Notes: generated by a model not told the origin, from the letters alone. Positions 16,579 to 29,854 are shown, numbered from the stretch's first letter. The stretch: DNA of 64,000 nt from Miltoncostaea marina (GCF_018141525.1 NZ_CP064655.1:2698501-2762500); one strand, 5' to 3'. A program made the numbers and translations.

Positions 16579-17058
16579 GTGACCGCGTTCGAGACCACCA
16601 TGCCCGTGCGGCTGGACCCCGCGTCGGCGACGCTGGACCGCGAGGTCGACGTGCCGCCGCACGGCCAGACGATCCGCTTCGGCGCGCACGGCGCAGTGGC
16701 GGAGCACTACCGCATGCGGCCGTCGAACCCGCTGCCGACGACGCTCGACTACCTGGTCGCCTCGGTCGCCGGCTGCCTGATCGGCACGTTCGCGGGCTCG
16801 CTCAAGCGGGCGCGCGTCCCCGTCTCGCCGGCGACGCTCGACGGCACGGCGACCGGCTCCGTGGAGTCCGACGACGACGGCGTCCTGCGGCTGCGGCGCA
16901 TCACCGTGCGCTACGCGCTGGAGGTGCCCGCGGAGCACGCCGCCGCCGCCGAGGAGGTCCACGCCGCGCACGCGGCGCGGTGCCCGAACGCGCGCAGCGT
17001 CGGCGGGTCGATCGAGGTCGTCACGGAGCTCCGGGTGACGCAGCCCGCCGGCGCCTGA
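16579..17058 (+). CDS. OsmC/Ohr-family peroxide reductase-like protein
   Basis: 159 residues from GTG at 16579, with GGGGGAGG upstream. The two family cysteines are present: one in ASVAGCLIGTFAG (near residue 75) and one in HAARCPNARSV (near 140). These form the peroxidatic/resolving pair that reduces organic hydroperoxides, supported by a lipoylated partner in known members. The divergent TetR regulator with cysteines fits redox-responsive control. A hairpin follows at 17077-17099. The exact subfamily (OsmC or Ohr-like) cannot be fixed by eye. Confidence 0.9.
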   Translation: MTAFETTMPVRLDPASATLDREVDVPPHGQTIRFGAHGAVAEHYRMRPSNPLPTTLDYLVASVAGCLIGTFAGSLKRARVPVSPATLDGTATGSVESDDDGVLRLRRITVRYALEVPAEHAAAAEEVHAAHAARCPNARSVGGSIEVVTELRVTQPAGA

Positions 17059-17076
17059 CCGCCCGGCGCGACGGGC

Positions 17077-17099
17077 GGGCGGCCTCGTGCCGGCCGCCC
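17077..17099 (+). terminator. Hairpin after the OsmC-type gene
   Basis: GGGCGGCC (17077-17084) pairs perfectly with GGCCGCCC (17092-17099) around a 7-nt loop, 18 bp past the stop. There is no T-tract. Confidence 0.5.
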
Positions 17100-17119
17100 G
17101 TCGTGCCGATGCATGCGAC

Positions 17120-17557
17120 ATGGGGTACTGGCTCGCCCAGCCCGACGATCCGATCACCGGCGGCGTCCGGGGGATCGCCCGCGTCGCGACGCCGCCCTCG
17201 GCGTCCGAGCGCGGCCGCGAGGACGAGGGCCCCGGCGAGGGCCGCCTGGTGCGGACGGTGCGGATGCCGCTGGCCGAGGCGCCCGGCTACCTCGCGCGCT
17301 GGCTCGCCGAGCCGGGCCCGGCCGCGCACCCGCTGGCCGCGCCGTACGGGGTGACCGCGCGCGAGCGGCGGCGCGCCGACCGCCTCGTGCCGGGGGCGCA
17401 CCGCCGCCAGCGCCTCGCCATGGCCGCCGACGGCGACGTCGCGACCGCGGTGCACTGGTCGGCGCGCGAGCCGCTCGGGCCGGCCGACGCGGCGGCGTGG
17501 GACGCGGCGGTGGCGCGGCTCACCCGGCCGCCGGAGTCACGGGGGTGGACGGCCTGA
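17120..17557 (+). CDS. Hypothetical protein
   Basis: 145 residues from ATG at 17120 (MGYWLAQPDDPITGGVRGIA). It is soluble, rich in Arg, Ala and Pro, and has no cysteine, signal or membrane segment. HPLAAPYGVTARERRRADRL in the middle could be a DNA- or RNA-contacting helix. It stands alone between the OsmC gene and the clpB end and is bounded by hairpins on both sides, so it may be its own unit. I do not recognise a family. Codon-position GC looks normal, which supports coding. Confidence 0.6.
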   Translation: MGYWLAQPDDPITGGVRGIARVATPPSASERGREDEGPGEGRLVRTVRMPLAEAPGYLARWLAEPGPAAHPLAAPYGVTARERRRADRLVPGAHRRQRLAMAADGDVATAVHWSAREPLGPADAAAWDAAVARLTRPPESRGWTA

Positions 17558-17558
17558 G

Positions 17559-17588
17559 GCCCCTCCGGCGCGGGCGCGCCGGAGGGGC
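17559..17588. terminator. Bidirectional terminator between convergent genes
   Basis: GCCCCTCCGGCGC (17559-17571) and GCGCCGGAGGGGC (17576-17588) form a perfect 13-bp stem with a GGGC loop. It lies two bases past the hypothetical gene and six before the clpB stop, so it can serve both strands. Confidence 0.7.
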
Positions 17589-17594
17589 GGGGCG

Positions 17595-20194
<2,600 letters not shown>

Positions 20195-20195
<1 letters not shown>

Positions 20196-20632
20196 CAGTG
20201 CACCTCCCTCATCCCCCGGCGTCCAGTCACGACCGGCGCGTGCCGGGACACGAGCGCCGTCTCGCCCTTCACCGCGAGCACGATCTGCCCGCGCGCCGCG
20301 CGGGCCTCGGCCAGCTCGCGCGCGTGGTCCTCCATCCGCTGCGCGAGCTCGGCCCGCAGGTCGCGGATGCGCCGCTCGGCGCGCTCCAGCCGCTGCTCGA
20401 GCTTCAGCACGCGCTCGATGCCCGCCAGGTTGAGCCCCTCCTCCGAGAGCTCCTGGATGCGCCGCAGCAGCGCCACGTCGGCCTCGCTGTAGACCCGCGT
20501 GTTGCGCGGCGTGCGCTGGGGCCGGATGAGGCCGCGGCGCTCGTACACCCGCAGGGTCTGCGGATGCATGCCCGCGAGCTCGGCCGCGATGCCGATCAGG
20601 AACTCCCGCCGCGGGGGTCGCCGGGTGCTCAC
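20195..20632 (-). CDS. hspR: HspR, MerR-type heat-shock repressor
   Basis: 145 residues from GTG at 20632, which overlaps the dnaJ stop (GTGA). The MerR helix-turn-helix is clear: [20 protein letters not shown] followed by [40 protein letters not shown] leads into a long coiled coil (about 65-115). The C-terminal Val-rich tail ([17 protein letters not shown]) matches HspR proteins. In Streptomyces and Mycobacterium, HspR with DnaK as corepressor binds HAIR sites at dnaK. A HAIR-like site lies at the head of this operon, so autoregulation is likely. Confidence 0.95.
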
Positions 20633-21729
20633 GAGAACAACGTCTCCCGCGGGTCGCGGGCGTCCAGGTCCGCGAACCTGCGCAGCAGGTCCTGCTGCTT
20701 CTTCGACAGCTCGCGCGGCACCTCCAGGTGGAGCTTCGCGATCAGGTCGCCGCGGCCCTCGCCCTTCAGGCGGGGCGCCCCCTTGCCGGGGATGCGCAGC
20801 TGGCGGCCCTCGGCGCTGCCGGCGGGCACGGTCAGCTTGACCCGCCCGTCGAGCGTCGGCACCTCCACCTGCGCACCGAGCGCCGCCTCGACGAAGGTGA
20901 CCGGCACGTTGATGACCAGGTCGTCGCCGCGGCGGGTGTAGAGCCGGCTGGGCGCGACCCGCGTGACCACCTGCAGGTCGCCCGCCGGGCCGCCGCCGGC
21001 GCCCGCCTGCCCCTTGCCCTTCAGGCGGATGCGGGTGCCGTCCTTGACGCCGGCCGGGATCTTCACCTTGATCTGGGTGCGCGTGGAGGTGCTGCCGGTG
21101 CCGCCGCAGGTGGGGCACGGGTCGTCGATCACCGTGCCGTTGCCGCCGCAGCGCGGGCAGGTCTCGCTGAACGCGAACGAGCCCACGTCGCGCCCGAGCA
21201 CGCCGCGGCCCTTGCACTCCGGGCAGAGGCGCGGCGACGTCCCGGGCCGGGCGCCGCTGCCGCCGCAGTCGCTGCAGGCCACCGGCGTCTCGACCTGCAC
21301 CGGCACCTGCGCGCCGGCCATGGCCTGCTCGAACGACAGGTTGACCTCGACCTCCACGTCGGCGCCGCGCCGCGCGGCGGCTGCGCCACCCTGGCCACGA
21401 CCGCGCCCGCCGCCGCCGCCCCGGAAGATGCTCGAGAAGATGTCGGCGAAGTCGCCGAAGCCGCCCATGTCGGCGCCGCCCCCGGCGCCCGCGCCGCCGC
21501 CGTTCGGCGCGCGGCCGCCGAAGCGCAGGCGCGCGTCGTACTCGCGCCGCTTCTCCGGGTCGCCCAGCACGTCGTGGGCGTGGGAGATCTCCTTGAAGCG
21601 CTCCTCCGCCTTCGGGTCGTCGGGGTTGGCGTCGGGGTGGTGCTTGCGCGCCAGCGCCCGGTACGCCTTCCGGATCTCGTCGGCGCTCGCGGTGCGCGAG
21701 ACGCCGAGCGTTGCGTAGAGGTCCTCCAC
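20629..21729 (-). CDS. dnaJ: DnaJ co-chaperone (type I)
   Basis: 366 residues. The J domain (1-70) carries the HPD motif in [11 protein letters not shown] Gly-rich linker (about 75-115) is unusually dense in GGG. Four CxxCxGxG zinc repeats are present: [24 protein letters not shown] and CPTCGGTG. The substrate-binding C-terminal beta domains follow. It stimulates DnaK ATPase and delivers clients. It lies 21 bp after grpE and overlaps hspR by 4 nt. In many actinobacteria dnaJ1 sits in the same dnaK-grpE-dnaJ-hspR order. Confidence 0.97.
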   Translation of the reverse strand: MEDLYATLGVSRTASADEIRKAYRALARKHHPDANPDDPKAEERFKEISHAHDVLGDPEKRREYDARLRFGGRAPNGGGAGAGGGADMGGFGDFADIFSSIFRGGGGGRGRGQGGAAAARRGADVEVEVNLSFEQAMAGAQVPVQVETPVACSDCGGSGARPGTSPRLCPECKGRGVLGRDVGSFAFSETCPRCGGNGTVIDDPCPTCGGTGSTSTRTQIKVKIPAGVKDGTRIRLKGKGQAGAGGGPAGDLQVVTRVAPSRLYTRRGDDLVINVPVTFVEAALGAQVEVPTLDGRVKLTVPAGSAEGRQLRIPGKGAPRLKGEGRGDLIAKLHLEVPRELSKKQQDLLRRFADLDARDPRETLFS

Positions 21730-21750
21730 CCGTCTCCTTCTGCGGTCCCG

Positions 21751-22359
21751 CTACCCCTGCGGCGGAGCCGCCGCGATGACGACCCGCGTGGGCCGCAGCA
21801 CGTGCTCCTCCTGGCGGTAGCCCTTCTCAACCACCTCGACGACCGTGCCCTCCTCGTGCGCGGGCGACGGCACCGCCGCGATCGCCTCGTGCACCGTGGG
21901 GTCGAAGGCCTCGCCGTGGGCGGGGATCTCCTCGACCCCGTGGCCCGCCAGGATGCCGGCGAGCTGGCCGCGCACCATCTCGATGCCGGCCACGATGCCC
22001 TCGCCGCCCGGCACGTCGGCGCGCTCGCCGGCCGCGATGACGGCCCGCTCCAGGTTGTCCATCACCGGGAGCAGCCCGCGCACGACCTCGCGCACGGCGC
22101 CCGTGGCGATCGTCTGCCGCTCCCGCTCGTTGCGCTTGCGGTAGTTCTCGAACTCGGCCTTCAGCCGCTGGAGCGCGTCCAGGTACTGGTCGCGCTCCCC
22201 GACCACCCGCTCGAGCTCGGACCGCTCGGCGGCCGCGTCGTCGACGCCGGCCGCCCCGCCGTCCGCGCCCGCGTGGCGCTCGGCCTCGCCGGGCCCGGGC
22301 GCGGCGCCGGACCGCTCGTCCGCCGCCGCGCCCTGCATGTCCGTCGGCCGTTCCGTCAC
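21751..22359 (-). CDS. grpE: GrpE nucleotide-exchange factor
   Basis: 202 residues from GTG at 22359, overlapping the hsp20 stop (GTGA). A low-complexity acidic N-terminus (about 1-45) precedes the long coiled coil, [20 protein letters not shown]. The GrpE signature region has [19 protein letters not shown] and the C-terminal beta wing [20 protein letters not shown] and VEVVEKGY. It releases ADP from DnaK. Coupling with hsp20 upstream and dnaJ downstream keeps chaperone levels linked. Confidence 0.96.
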   Translation of the reverse strand: MTERPTDMQGAAADERSGAAPGPGEAERHAGADGGAAGVDDAAAERSELERVVGERDQYLDALQRLKAEFENYRKRNERERQTIATGAVREVVRGLLPVMDNLERAVIAAGERADVPGGEGIVAGIEMVRGQLAGILAGHGVEEIPAHGEAFDPTVHEAIAAVPSPAHEEGTVVEVVEKGYRQEEHVLRPTRVVIAAAPPQG

Positions 22360-22805
22360 GCCGGGGCCGCCGCGACGGTGATCTTGCGCGGCTTGACCTC
22401 GTCGGCCTTCGGCACGACGACCGTCAGCACGCCGTTGTCGAAGCTCGCCGAGATCTCGTCGGCCTTGACGCCCTGGGGCAGCGTGACGCTGCGCTGGAAG
22501 TTGCCGTAGGCCCGCTCCAGCCGGTAGTACCGCCCCTCCTGCACCTCGTCCGTGAAGCGCCGCTCGCCCTTCAGGGTGAGCACGTTGTCGTCGACCTCGA
22601 TGTCGATGTCCTCCGGCGTCAGCCCCGGGAGCTCCGCCCGGAGCGTGATCGCCTCGTCGCCGTCGAAGATGTCCACGGCGGGCGTCCACGCGGAGCCGCC
22701 GGCCGACATCCCCTCGCCGCCCACCGTCCGGTTGAACAGGCGGTTCATCTCGTCCCGCAGCGCCGTGATGTCACGGAACGGGTCGAATCGCACGACTGCC
22801 GGCAT
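22356..22805 (-). CDS. Hsp20 / alpha-crystallin small heat-shock protein
   Basis: 149 residues. [20 protein letters not shown] is the usual bacterial Hsp20 N-terminus. The alpha-crystallin domain runs from about 42 to 135, with [20 protein letters not shown] and the edge motif [14 protein letters not shown] short C-terminal tail carries PRKITV, a variant of the IxI oligomerisation motif. It holds unfolding proteins for the DnaK and ClpB machines. Its position between dnaK and grpE is not the usual actinobacterial order. AGAGGAGG lies 7 nt before ATG at 22805. The stop overlaps grpE. Confidence 0.95.
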   Translation of the reverse strand: MPAVVRFDPFRDITALRDEMNRLFNRTVGGEGMSAGGSAWTPAVDIFDGDEAITLRAELPGLTPEDIDIEVDDNVLTLKGERRFTDEVQEGRYYRLERAYGNFQRSVTLPQGVKADEISASFDNGVLTVVVPKADEVKPRKITVAAAPA

Positions 22806-22834
22806 CTGATGTCCTCCTCTCGTCAATCCGGGTG

Positions 22835-24736
<1,902 letters not shown>

Positions 24737-24802
24737 GTGTCTGGTGCCTCCTCGCCGGGTACGGGCCCCGGTCGCCATTGGTTCTCGACTGTCGCTGCAC
24801 CC

Positions 24803-24830
24803 AGTGTAGATCTGAGTCGCACCGTGTCAA
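24803..24830 (-). promoter_or_regulatory. dnaK operon promoter
   Basis: On the minus strand a perfect -35 TTGACA (24830-24825) is followed after 16 bp by TACACT (24808-24803). Transcription would start near 24796, giving a leader of about 60 nt before dnaK. The HAIR-like operator overlaps it entirely, as expected for HspR repression. Confidence 0.7.
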
Positions 24831-24842
24831 GACGACTTGAGT
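24811..24842. promoter_or_regulatory. HAIR-like HspR operator with extra half-site
   Basis: The minus strand reads CTTGACA-N7-ACTCAGA (24831-24811), matching 10 of 14 fixed positions of CTTGAGT-N7-ACTCAAG. A perfect half-site, ACTCAAG on the minus strand (24842-24836), lies 4 bp upstream. Together they also form TCAAG-N4-CTTGA. The HspR gene in the same operon makes this assignment natural. Confidence 0.65.
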
Positions 24843-24914
24843 CGCCTCATGGCAGATACGTATGAGCCATGCCCGCTCAAGGCAGCGGCTCCGGAAGGGC
24901 GAGGCACGAGCGCG

Positions 24915-25650
24915 TCGAGCCGAGGAACGCCGGCTGGGGCGCGGCGGCGAGCTCTGGGGCTCCGCCCAGGCCGCCCGGCTCCGCCGGGAGGCCTGGGCTG
25001 CGTCGGACCGAGGAACGCCTCGGGCGCGCCGGCCGGAATGGCTCCCGCCTTCGGCGGGGGCGCGCCATTCCGGCAGATTGCCCCTCAACCGCGCGGCGAA
25101 CTGGTCGCACTCAGGATCCCCCTGGCCGGGGTGGTCACGATCCGTCCCGGACGACGTGATCGAGCTCCGACGTGGTGGGAGACACGACCGCCGAAGGCCG
25201 GAGCGGGACAGAACCGGCCACGACGGCGCCGGGCACACCCCACGCGCACCACGGACGCTCACGTGCGTGCCCTTTCCGGCGCCCGCCCCGCCGAAGGCGG
25301 TGCGCCGGTGTGCAAATCGCCCCGGCCAGGGGCGATTTGCCGCGTGACCCGGCCCGAAAGAGGCCGGGTCCCCGCGTGAGGGGCACGCCGGTCGACACCC
25401 GCCCAGCGCGAGCTGGCCCGCAGGGCCGGGTCCCGCCCGCGCTCAGGATCGGCCCCAGCCGACCCGGTCCGTCGACGACGTCGTCAACAGACGAGCCGGC
25501 CCGCAGGGCCGGGTCCCGCCCGCGCCACGGATCGGCCCCAGCCGACCCGGGCCGGCGACGACCTCGTCACAGGACGCGCCGGGTCCCTCCCGCGCTCAGG
25601 ATCGTCCCCCGCCGACCCGTCTCCCGACCCCGTCCGTCGACGACCGCCCT
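24915..25650 (+). repeat. Composite hairpin repeat element, copy B
   Basis: The gap 24843-25685 has no gene and holds copy B. H1 24964-24998 (GCCCAGGCC / GGCCTGGGC core). H2 25032-25074 (GCCGGAATGGC / GCCATTCCGGC) with inner CCCGCC-TTC-GGCGGG (25044-25058), where A and C have CCGGCC / GGCCGG. H3 25312-25340 is identical to the other copies. H4 25346-25370 (GACCCGGCC / GGCCGGGTC, loop CGAAAGA). H5 25415-25427 (GGCCC-GCA-GGGCC). GGATCG-marked units start at 25446, 25529 and 25599. B lacks the roughly 35-bp segment between H2 and H3 present in A and C, and has an extra copy of the head motif at about 24918. It lies upstream of dnaK and downstream of nth. Confidence 0.85.
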
Positions 25651-25685
25651 CGACCACCCCCGATCGCGACCACCCGCCCCGCGGA

Positions 25686-26372
25686 CTACCCCGCCCGTCT
25701 CCTCCCCGTCGGGCAGAGGTCCAGCAGGGCGCACCCCCCGCAGCGGGGGCTCCGGGCGACGCAGACCTCCCGGCCGTGGCGGATGAGGCGCATGTGGGTG
25801 GCGAACGCCTCGCCGGGCGGGGTCCAGCGCGTGAGCCGCTCCTGGGCCGCCGCGGCGCTCGCGCCGGCGGGCACGACGTGGGTGCGGAGCGCGATGCGGT
25901 GGACGTGGGTGTCGGCCGGGACGATGTGCGCGCCGAACGAGAAGCACATGACGCAGGCGGCGGTCTTCGGGCCCACGCCCGGGAGCGCGGTGAGCCAGGC
26001 CATCGCCTCGTCGAGCGGCAGGACGCCGAGCCACTCGAGGTCGTCGCCGCGCGGGTCCTCGGCGACGACGTCGAGCACGTGCTGCACGCGCGGCGCCTTC
26101 TGGCTCGGCATGCCCGCCACCCGGACGGCGTCGGCCACCTCCTCGACCGGCGCGGCGCGCACCGCCTCCCAGGTGGGGAAGCGCTCGCGCAGCGTGCGGA
26201 ACGCCCGCTCCTGGTTGACGTCGGTCGTCGAGTGGCTGAGCAGCGTGGTGACCAGCTCGCTCACGGGCGGGTGACGGCGCGCCCACGGCAGCGGGCCGTA
26301 GGCCTCGGCGAGGCGCCGGACGATCGCCTCCGCGTGGGCGCGGGTCCCCGGGCGGGGCCGGACGGGCGGCAC
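25686..26372 (-). CDS. nth: Endonuclease III (DNA glycosylase / AP lyase)
   Basis: 228 residues from GTG at 26372. The helix-hairpin-helix LPGVGPKTAACVMC carries the catalytic Lys and PADTHVHRIA the catalytic Asp. The C-terminal iron-sulfur loop is intact: C-x6-C-x2-C-x5-C in CVARSPRCGGCALLDLC. It removes oxidised pyrimidines and nicks abasic sites. The N-terminal segment has LLSHSTTDVNQERAF where the usual form is LLSAQTTD..VN, a modest divergence in the residues lining the base pocket. It follows the frameshifted gene by 9 bp and likely belongs to the FAH-hydrolase transcript. Confidence 0.93.
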   Translation of the reverse strand: MPPVRPRPGTRAHAEAIVRRLAEAYGPLPWARRHPPVSELVTTLLSHSTTDVNQERAFRTLRERFPTWEAVRAAPVEEVADAVRVAGMPSQKAPRVQHVLDVVAEDPRGDDLEWLGVLPLDEAMAWLTALPGVGPKTAACVMCFSFGAHIVPADTHVHRIALRTHVVPAGASAAAAQERLTRWTPPGEAFATHMRLIRHGREVCVARSPRCGGCALLDLCPTGRRRAG

Positions 26373-26381
26373 GGCGGCGGG

Positions 26382-27157
26382 TTAGTCGCCCGCCGGGCCC
26401 TCGGACGGGGCGCTCGCCTCGTCGACGAGCGAGCGCTCCACGGCCTCCTGTGTGAGCGCGAGGATCGTGGGCACCCAGACGAGGTCCTCCGACGGGTCCT
26501 CGGGCGGGTCGCCCGAGGCCAGATGGCGCACGCCGTCCGAGGCCAGCGGGGCGTCGGGCGCGTCGGTGGCCGCGACGACCGACCGCGCCCACGCGCGGAT
26601 CTCCGGATCGCCGGTCGCGCGCGCGAGCGCCGGGATGTCCTCCGAGCGGCTTCCGCCCGCGACGTACTCGGCGATCTCGGGGGCGAAGTCCTCGGGGTCG
26701 AGGTCGAGCAGGTCGGCCGCGATCGCGCCGGCGGCCGTCGCGGCGGCCACGGCCGCCCCCGCGCCGCCCTCGGCGATCGCCTCCTCCGCGGCGCGCAGGC
26801 GGGCGCGCGCCCGGCCGCGGCCGCGGCCAGCTCGGTGGCCGCCCGCACGGCCAGCGCCCGCGCCAGCGGCGTGTCGGGGTCGTCGTCGGCCGCCCAGGCG
26901 AGCACGATCGCGAACGCCTCGCGGTCCTCCTCGTCGGCGTGCAGCGCCGCCCGCCGCAGCGCGGCCTCCATCGGCCCGCGCAGCTGCGGCCAGTGCGCCG
27001 CGGCGGCCGCGCCGGCGAGCTCGGCCGGGTCCCCCGCGCCCTCGTCGTCGTCGGAGAGCGCGCGGGCCAGGGCCCAGGTCTCGGGCCCGAGCACCCCGCG
27101 CGGCAGCGACAGGCCGGTGACCGCGAGGACCCGCGCGAGCGCCTGGTCGGGCCTCAT
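26382..27157 (-). pseudogene. Conserved-looking hypothetical gene split by a -1 frameshift
   Basis: From ATG at 27157 the first frame encodes MRPDQALARVLAVTGLSLPR through to TELAAAAAGR (about 118 residues). It then turns into an Arg/Pro-rich shadow. A second frame picks up at about 26813 with RARLRAAEEAIAEGGAG and runs to the TAA at 26382 with ordinary composition. The switch lies in the GC-only run near 26801-26820. One missing base would explain it, so this may be a real mutation, a sequencing slip in GC-rich DNA or programmed frameshifting. The joined product (about 260 residues) is acidic and helical with no recognised family. ATG overlaps the FAH stop (ATGA). Confidence 0.65.
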
Positions 27158-27951
27158 CGCACCGCGTTCTCGAGCGCGCCGAGCCCGTCGATCTCGACCC
27201 GCACCACGTCGCCGGGCACGAGGAAGGCCTGCGGCGCCCGCGCCACCCCCACCCCGGCGGGCGTCCCGGTGGTCACCACGTCGCCCGGCTCGAGCGTGAT
27301 GCCGGCCGAGATCGCCGCGACGAGCTCGGCCACGGTGAAGACCATCTCGGACGTCGAGCCCTCCTGGCGCAGCTCGCCGTTCACGTGCGTGCGGATGGTG
27401 AGCGCCTGTGGGTCGGGCACCTCATCGGCCGTGGTGACCCACGGCCCGAAGGGCCCGAACGTGTCCCCGCCCTTCGCGCGCACCCACTGCGGCTCGGTGC
27501 GCTGCCGGTCGCGGGCGCTCACGTCGTTCATCACCGCGTAGCCGAACACGTGGCCGAGCGCCTCGCCGGCCGCGACGTCCCGAGCCGCGCGGCCGATCAC
27601 CACCGCGAGCTCGCCCTCGTAGTCGAGCTCCCGCGTGTAGGCCGGCCGCACGATGTCGCCGCGCGGGCCGGTCACCGACGTGGCGAGCTTGGAGAAGACG
27701 AGCGGCCGCTCGGGCACCGGCGCGCCGGTCTCAGCCGCGTGGTCGCGGAAGTTGAGTCCGATGCCGAGCAGCTTGCCCGGGCGCATCGGGGCGAGCAGCT
27801 CGAGCCCGTCGAGCGGGAGCGGGTCGCCGTCGGGCGCCGGGACGCCGCCGAGCGCATCGCGCACGTCGCGGCCGGCGAGGGGCTGGACGGTGTCGCCGCG
27901 GAGCTCCCCGAGCCGGGTGCCGTCCGCGACCCGGAAGGTGCACAGGCGCAT
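27154..27951 (-). CDS. Fumarylacetoacetate hydrolase (FAH) family protein
   Basis: 265 residues. A short N-terminal domain starts MRLCTFRVADGTRLGELRGD. The catalytic fold has LGIGLNFRDHAAETG, the metal-binding ELDYEGELAVVIGR, YAVMNDVSARDRQ, the KGGDTFGPFGPWV loop and VVTTGTPAGVG. Family members include fumarylpyruvate and acylpyruvate hydrolases, 2-hydroxyhepta-diene isomerases and oxaloacetate decarboxylases. The precise substrate is not determinable here. It heads a minus-strand unit with the frameshifted gene and nth, divergent from the PIP-synthase-like gene over 42 bp. Confidence 0.94.
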   Translation of the reverse strand: MRLCTFRVADGTRLGELRGDTVQPLAGRDVRDALGGVPAPDGDPLPLDGLELLAPMRPGKLLGIGLNFRDHAAETGAPVPERPLVFSKLATSVTGPRGDIVRPAYTRELDYEGELAVVIGRAARDVAAGEALGHVFGYAVMNDVSARDRQRTEPQWVRAKGGDTFGPFGPWVTTADEVPDPQALTIRTHVNGELRQEGSTSEMVFTVAELVAAISAGITLEPGDVVTTGTPAGVGVARAPQAFLVPGDVVRVEIDGLGALENAVR

Positions 27952-27993
27952 GCGCCGCTATCCTAGTCCCCTCCGGCGGGGGCCCGTCCGCCG

Positions 27994-28650
27994 GTGCGCC
28001 GCCGCCCCGCACCCCTCACGGGAGCCGTCGCCATCAGCACCCAGCTCGACGACCTCGACCCCGGCACGCCGGCGCGCCGTTCCGCGTCGGACGTCGCCTG
28101 GCGCATCGTCGACCGCTCCGGCATCACGCCGAACGCGATCACGATCCTCGGCTTCCTCGGCATCTGCGGCGCCGCGTGGCTCGCGCTGGAGCGCTACTGG
28201 GTGCTGTCGTCGCTCGTCTTCATCGCCTCGGGGCTGGTGGACTCGCTCGACGGGCTCGTGGCCCGGCACCAGGGCCGCGTGACGGCGTTCGGCGCCTTCC
28301 TCGACTCCACCCTCGACCGGCTCGCGGAGGGCGTGATCCTGGGCGCGATCGGGGTCACGCTCGCCCAGGACGGTCAGGACTGGGCCGTCGCGGCCTGCTT
28401 CGTGGCCCTCACCGCATCGTTCCTCGTCTCCTACGCGCGGGCGCGCGCGGAGGGCCTCGGCATCCCGGGCTCGAGCGGCGGGCTGATGGGGCGCCCGGAG
28501 CGCCTGGTGATCGTGGGCGCCGCGCTGTTCCTCGGCGGCCTCGGCGACCTGCTGCCGGTCTCGATGGCGATCCTCGCCGGCCTGAGCCTGATGACCGCCG
28601 TGCACCGCGTGGCGATCGTCTGGATGGCCTCCGACGGGCGCGGCGGGTGA
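27994..28650 (+). CDS. CDP-alcohol phosphatidyltransferase (phosphatidylinositol-phosphate-synthase-like)
   Basis: Up to 218 residues from GTG at 27994. The family motif D-x2-DG-x2-AR-x8-G-x3-D-x3-D is complete in VDSLDGLVARHQGRVTAFGA followed by FLDSTLDR. Several membrane helices follow (TILGFLGICGAAWLAL, VLSSLVFIASGLV and others), and the enzyme acts at the inner membrane with CDP-diacylglycerol. The next gene is a GT4 glycosyltransferase, as in the actinobacterial pgsA1-pimA arrangement, so PIP synthase is the likely role (inference from order). The start is uncertain: the best Shine-Dalgarno (GGGAG, 28020-28024) precedes ATC at 28033, which would give STQLDDLDPG as the N-terminus. Confidence 0.85.
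   Translation: MRRRPAPLTGAVAISTQLDDLDPGTPARRSASDVAWRIVDRSGITPNAITILGFLGICGAAWLALERYWVLSSLVFIASGLVDSLDGLVARHQGRVTAFGAFLDSTLDRLAEGVILGAIGVTLAQDGQDWAVAACFVALTASFLVSYARARAEGLGIPGSSGGLMGRPERLVIVGAALFLGGLGDLLPVSMAILAGLSLMTAVHRVAIVWMASDGRGG
28020..28024 (+). promoter_or_regulatory. Shine-Dalgarno-like GGGAG before an in-frame ATC
   Basis: GGGAG followed by eight bases and then ATC-AGC-ACC-CAG. The annotated GTG at 27994 has a poorer context. If ATC initiates, 13 residues are removed from the N-terminus. Confidence 0.35.
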
Positions 28651-28660
28651 CGCCGGGGCC

Positions 28661-29854
28661 GTGACCGCGCCGCTGCGCATCGGGCTCGTGTGCCCGTACG
28701 CCTGGCCCCCGCGCGACGACGTCGCGCACCACGTCGAGGCCGAGGCCGCCGCGCTCGCCGCGCGGGGCCACGCGGTGGCGGTGCTCGCGCCGGCGCGCCG
28801 GCGCGCCGCCGTCGCCGACGGGCGGGCGCGCCTCGCGGCGGCCGCAGGGCGCGACGACCTGAGCCTCGCGCCCATCCCCGGCGAGGTGGCGGCGATCGCC
28901 GTGGGACGCGCCCTGCCGGCCGGCCGGCGCGGCATCGGCGACCCGCTCGACCTGGCGCGAGGCCTGCGCACCGCCATCGCGCACCCGCACTTCGACGTGG
29001 TGCACCTGCACGAGCCGCTCGCCCCGGGCCCCGCGCTGACGGCCCTCCGCCACGCGCACTCGGCGGCCCTCGTCACCTTCCACCGCCCGGAGCCGCTGGC
29101 GGGCGCGGCCCTTCTGCTGCCCCTCATCGCCCGCGCGCTGGCGCGGGCGGACCTGCGCCTGGCCACCTCCGCCACCACGGCCGCGGGCGTCGCGCGCATC
29201 GCGCCGGGCGACTACGAGGTGCTGCGCCCCGGCGTGGACGCGCCGGCCCCGCCCGCGGCGCCGGCGGCAGGCCCGCCGCGGCTCGTGCTGATCGCCCGCG
29301 GCCACGACCGGGTGGGCGTGCGCTTCCTCACCGCGGTGCTGCGCGAGATGGGGCCCGGCGGCGTCGGCGAGGTGATGCTGCTCGGGCCGCCCGACGCCCC
29401 GTGGCGCACGCGGGCGGCGGTGCCGGCCGCGCTGCGCGAGCGCGTGCGGGTCGTCCCCGACGCCGGACCGTCCGCGCGCGCCGAGGTGCTGGCTGGCGGC
29501 GGCCTTGCCATGCTGGCCGACCCGGCCGACGCCGGGGGGGCGCCCCTGCGCGAGGCGCTGGCGGCCGGATGCGCCGTGATCGCGCCGCGCGTCGCCGCGG
29601 CGCAGGAGGCGCGGCGCGAGGGCGGCGACGCGGTGCTGCTGCCCGCGTGGGACCGCGGCGCCTGGGCGCGCGAGGCCGGCGCGCTCGCCGCCGACCCCGT
29701 CCGCCGCGCCGCGCTGGCCGCGCGCGCCCGCCCGCCGCGCGGCTGGGACGCCGAGGCCGCCGGGCTGGAGGAGGCCTACCGCCGGGCGCGCGCCGCCCGC
29801 GCGCGGGCCGGCCGGCCGCCGCGGAGCGCCCGCAATCCGCAACCCGACTCCTGA
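28661..29854 (+). CDS. GT4-family glycosyltransferase (PimA-like by context)
   Basis: 397 residues from GTG at 28661, 10 bp after the phosphotransferase gene. The GT-B N-terminal domain begins RIGLVCPYAWPPRDDVAHHV, the usual start of PimA-type mannosyltransferases (PYSWDVPGGVQ..H in the family), with HFDVVHLHEPLAPGPALTAL. The C-terminal donor domain is degenerate: the typical E-x7-E motif appears only as GAPLREALAAGCAVIAPRV. Together with the upstream gene it suggests phosphatidylinositol-mannoside-like lipid synthesis on the cytoplasmic face of the membrane. The tail is Arg/Ala-rich. Confidence 0.82.
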   Translation: MTAPLRIGLVCPYAWPPRDDVAHHVEAEAAALAARGHAVAVLAPARRRAAVADGRARLAAAAGRDDLSLAPIPGEVAAIAVGRALPAGRRGIGDPLDLARGLRTAIAHPHFDVVHLHEPLAPGPALTALRHAHSAALVTFHRPEPLAGAALLLPLIARALARADLRLATSATTAAGVARIAPGDYEVLRPGVDAPAPPAAPAAGPPRLVLIARGHDRVGVRFLTAVLREMGPGGVGEVMLLGPPDAPWRTRAAVPAALRERVRVVPDAGPSARAEVLAGGGLAMLADPADAGGAPLREALAAGCAVIAPRVAAAQEARREGGDAVLLPAWDRGAWAREAGALAADPVRRAALAARARPPRGWDAEAAGLEEAYRRARAARARAGRPPRSARNPQPDS

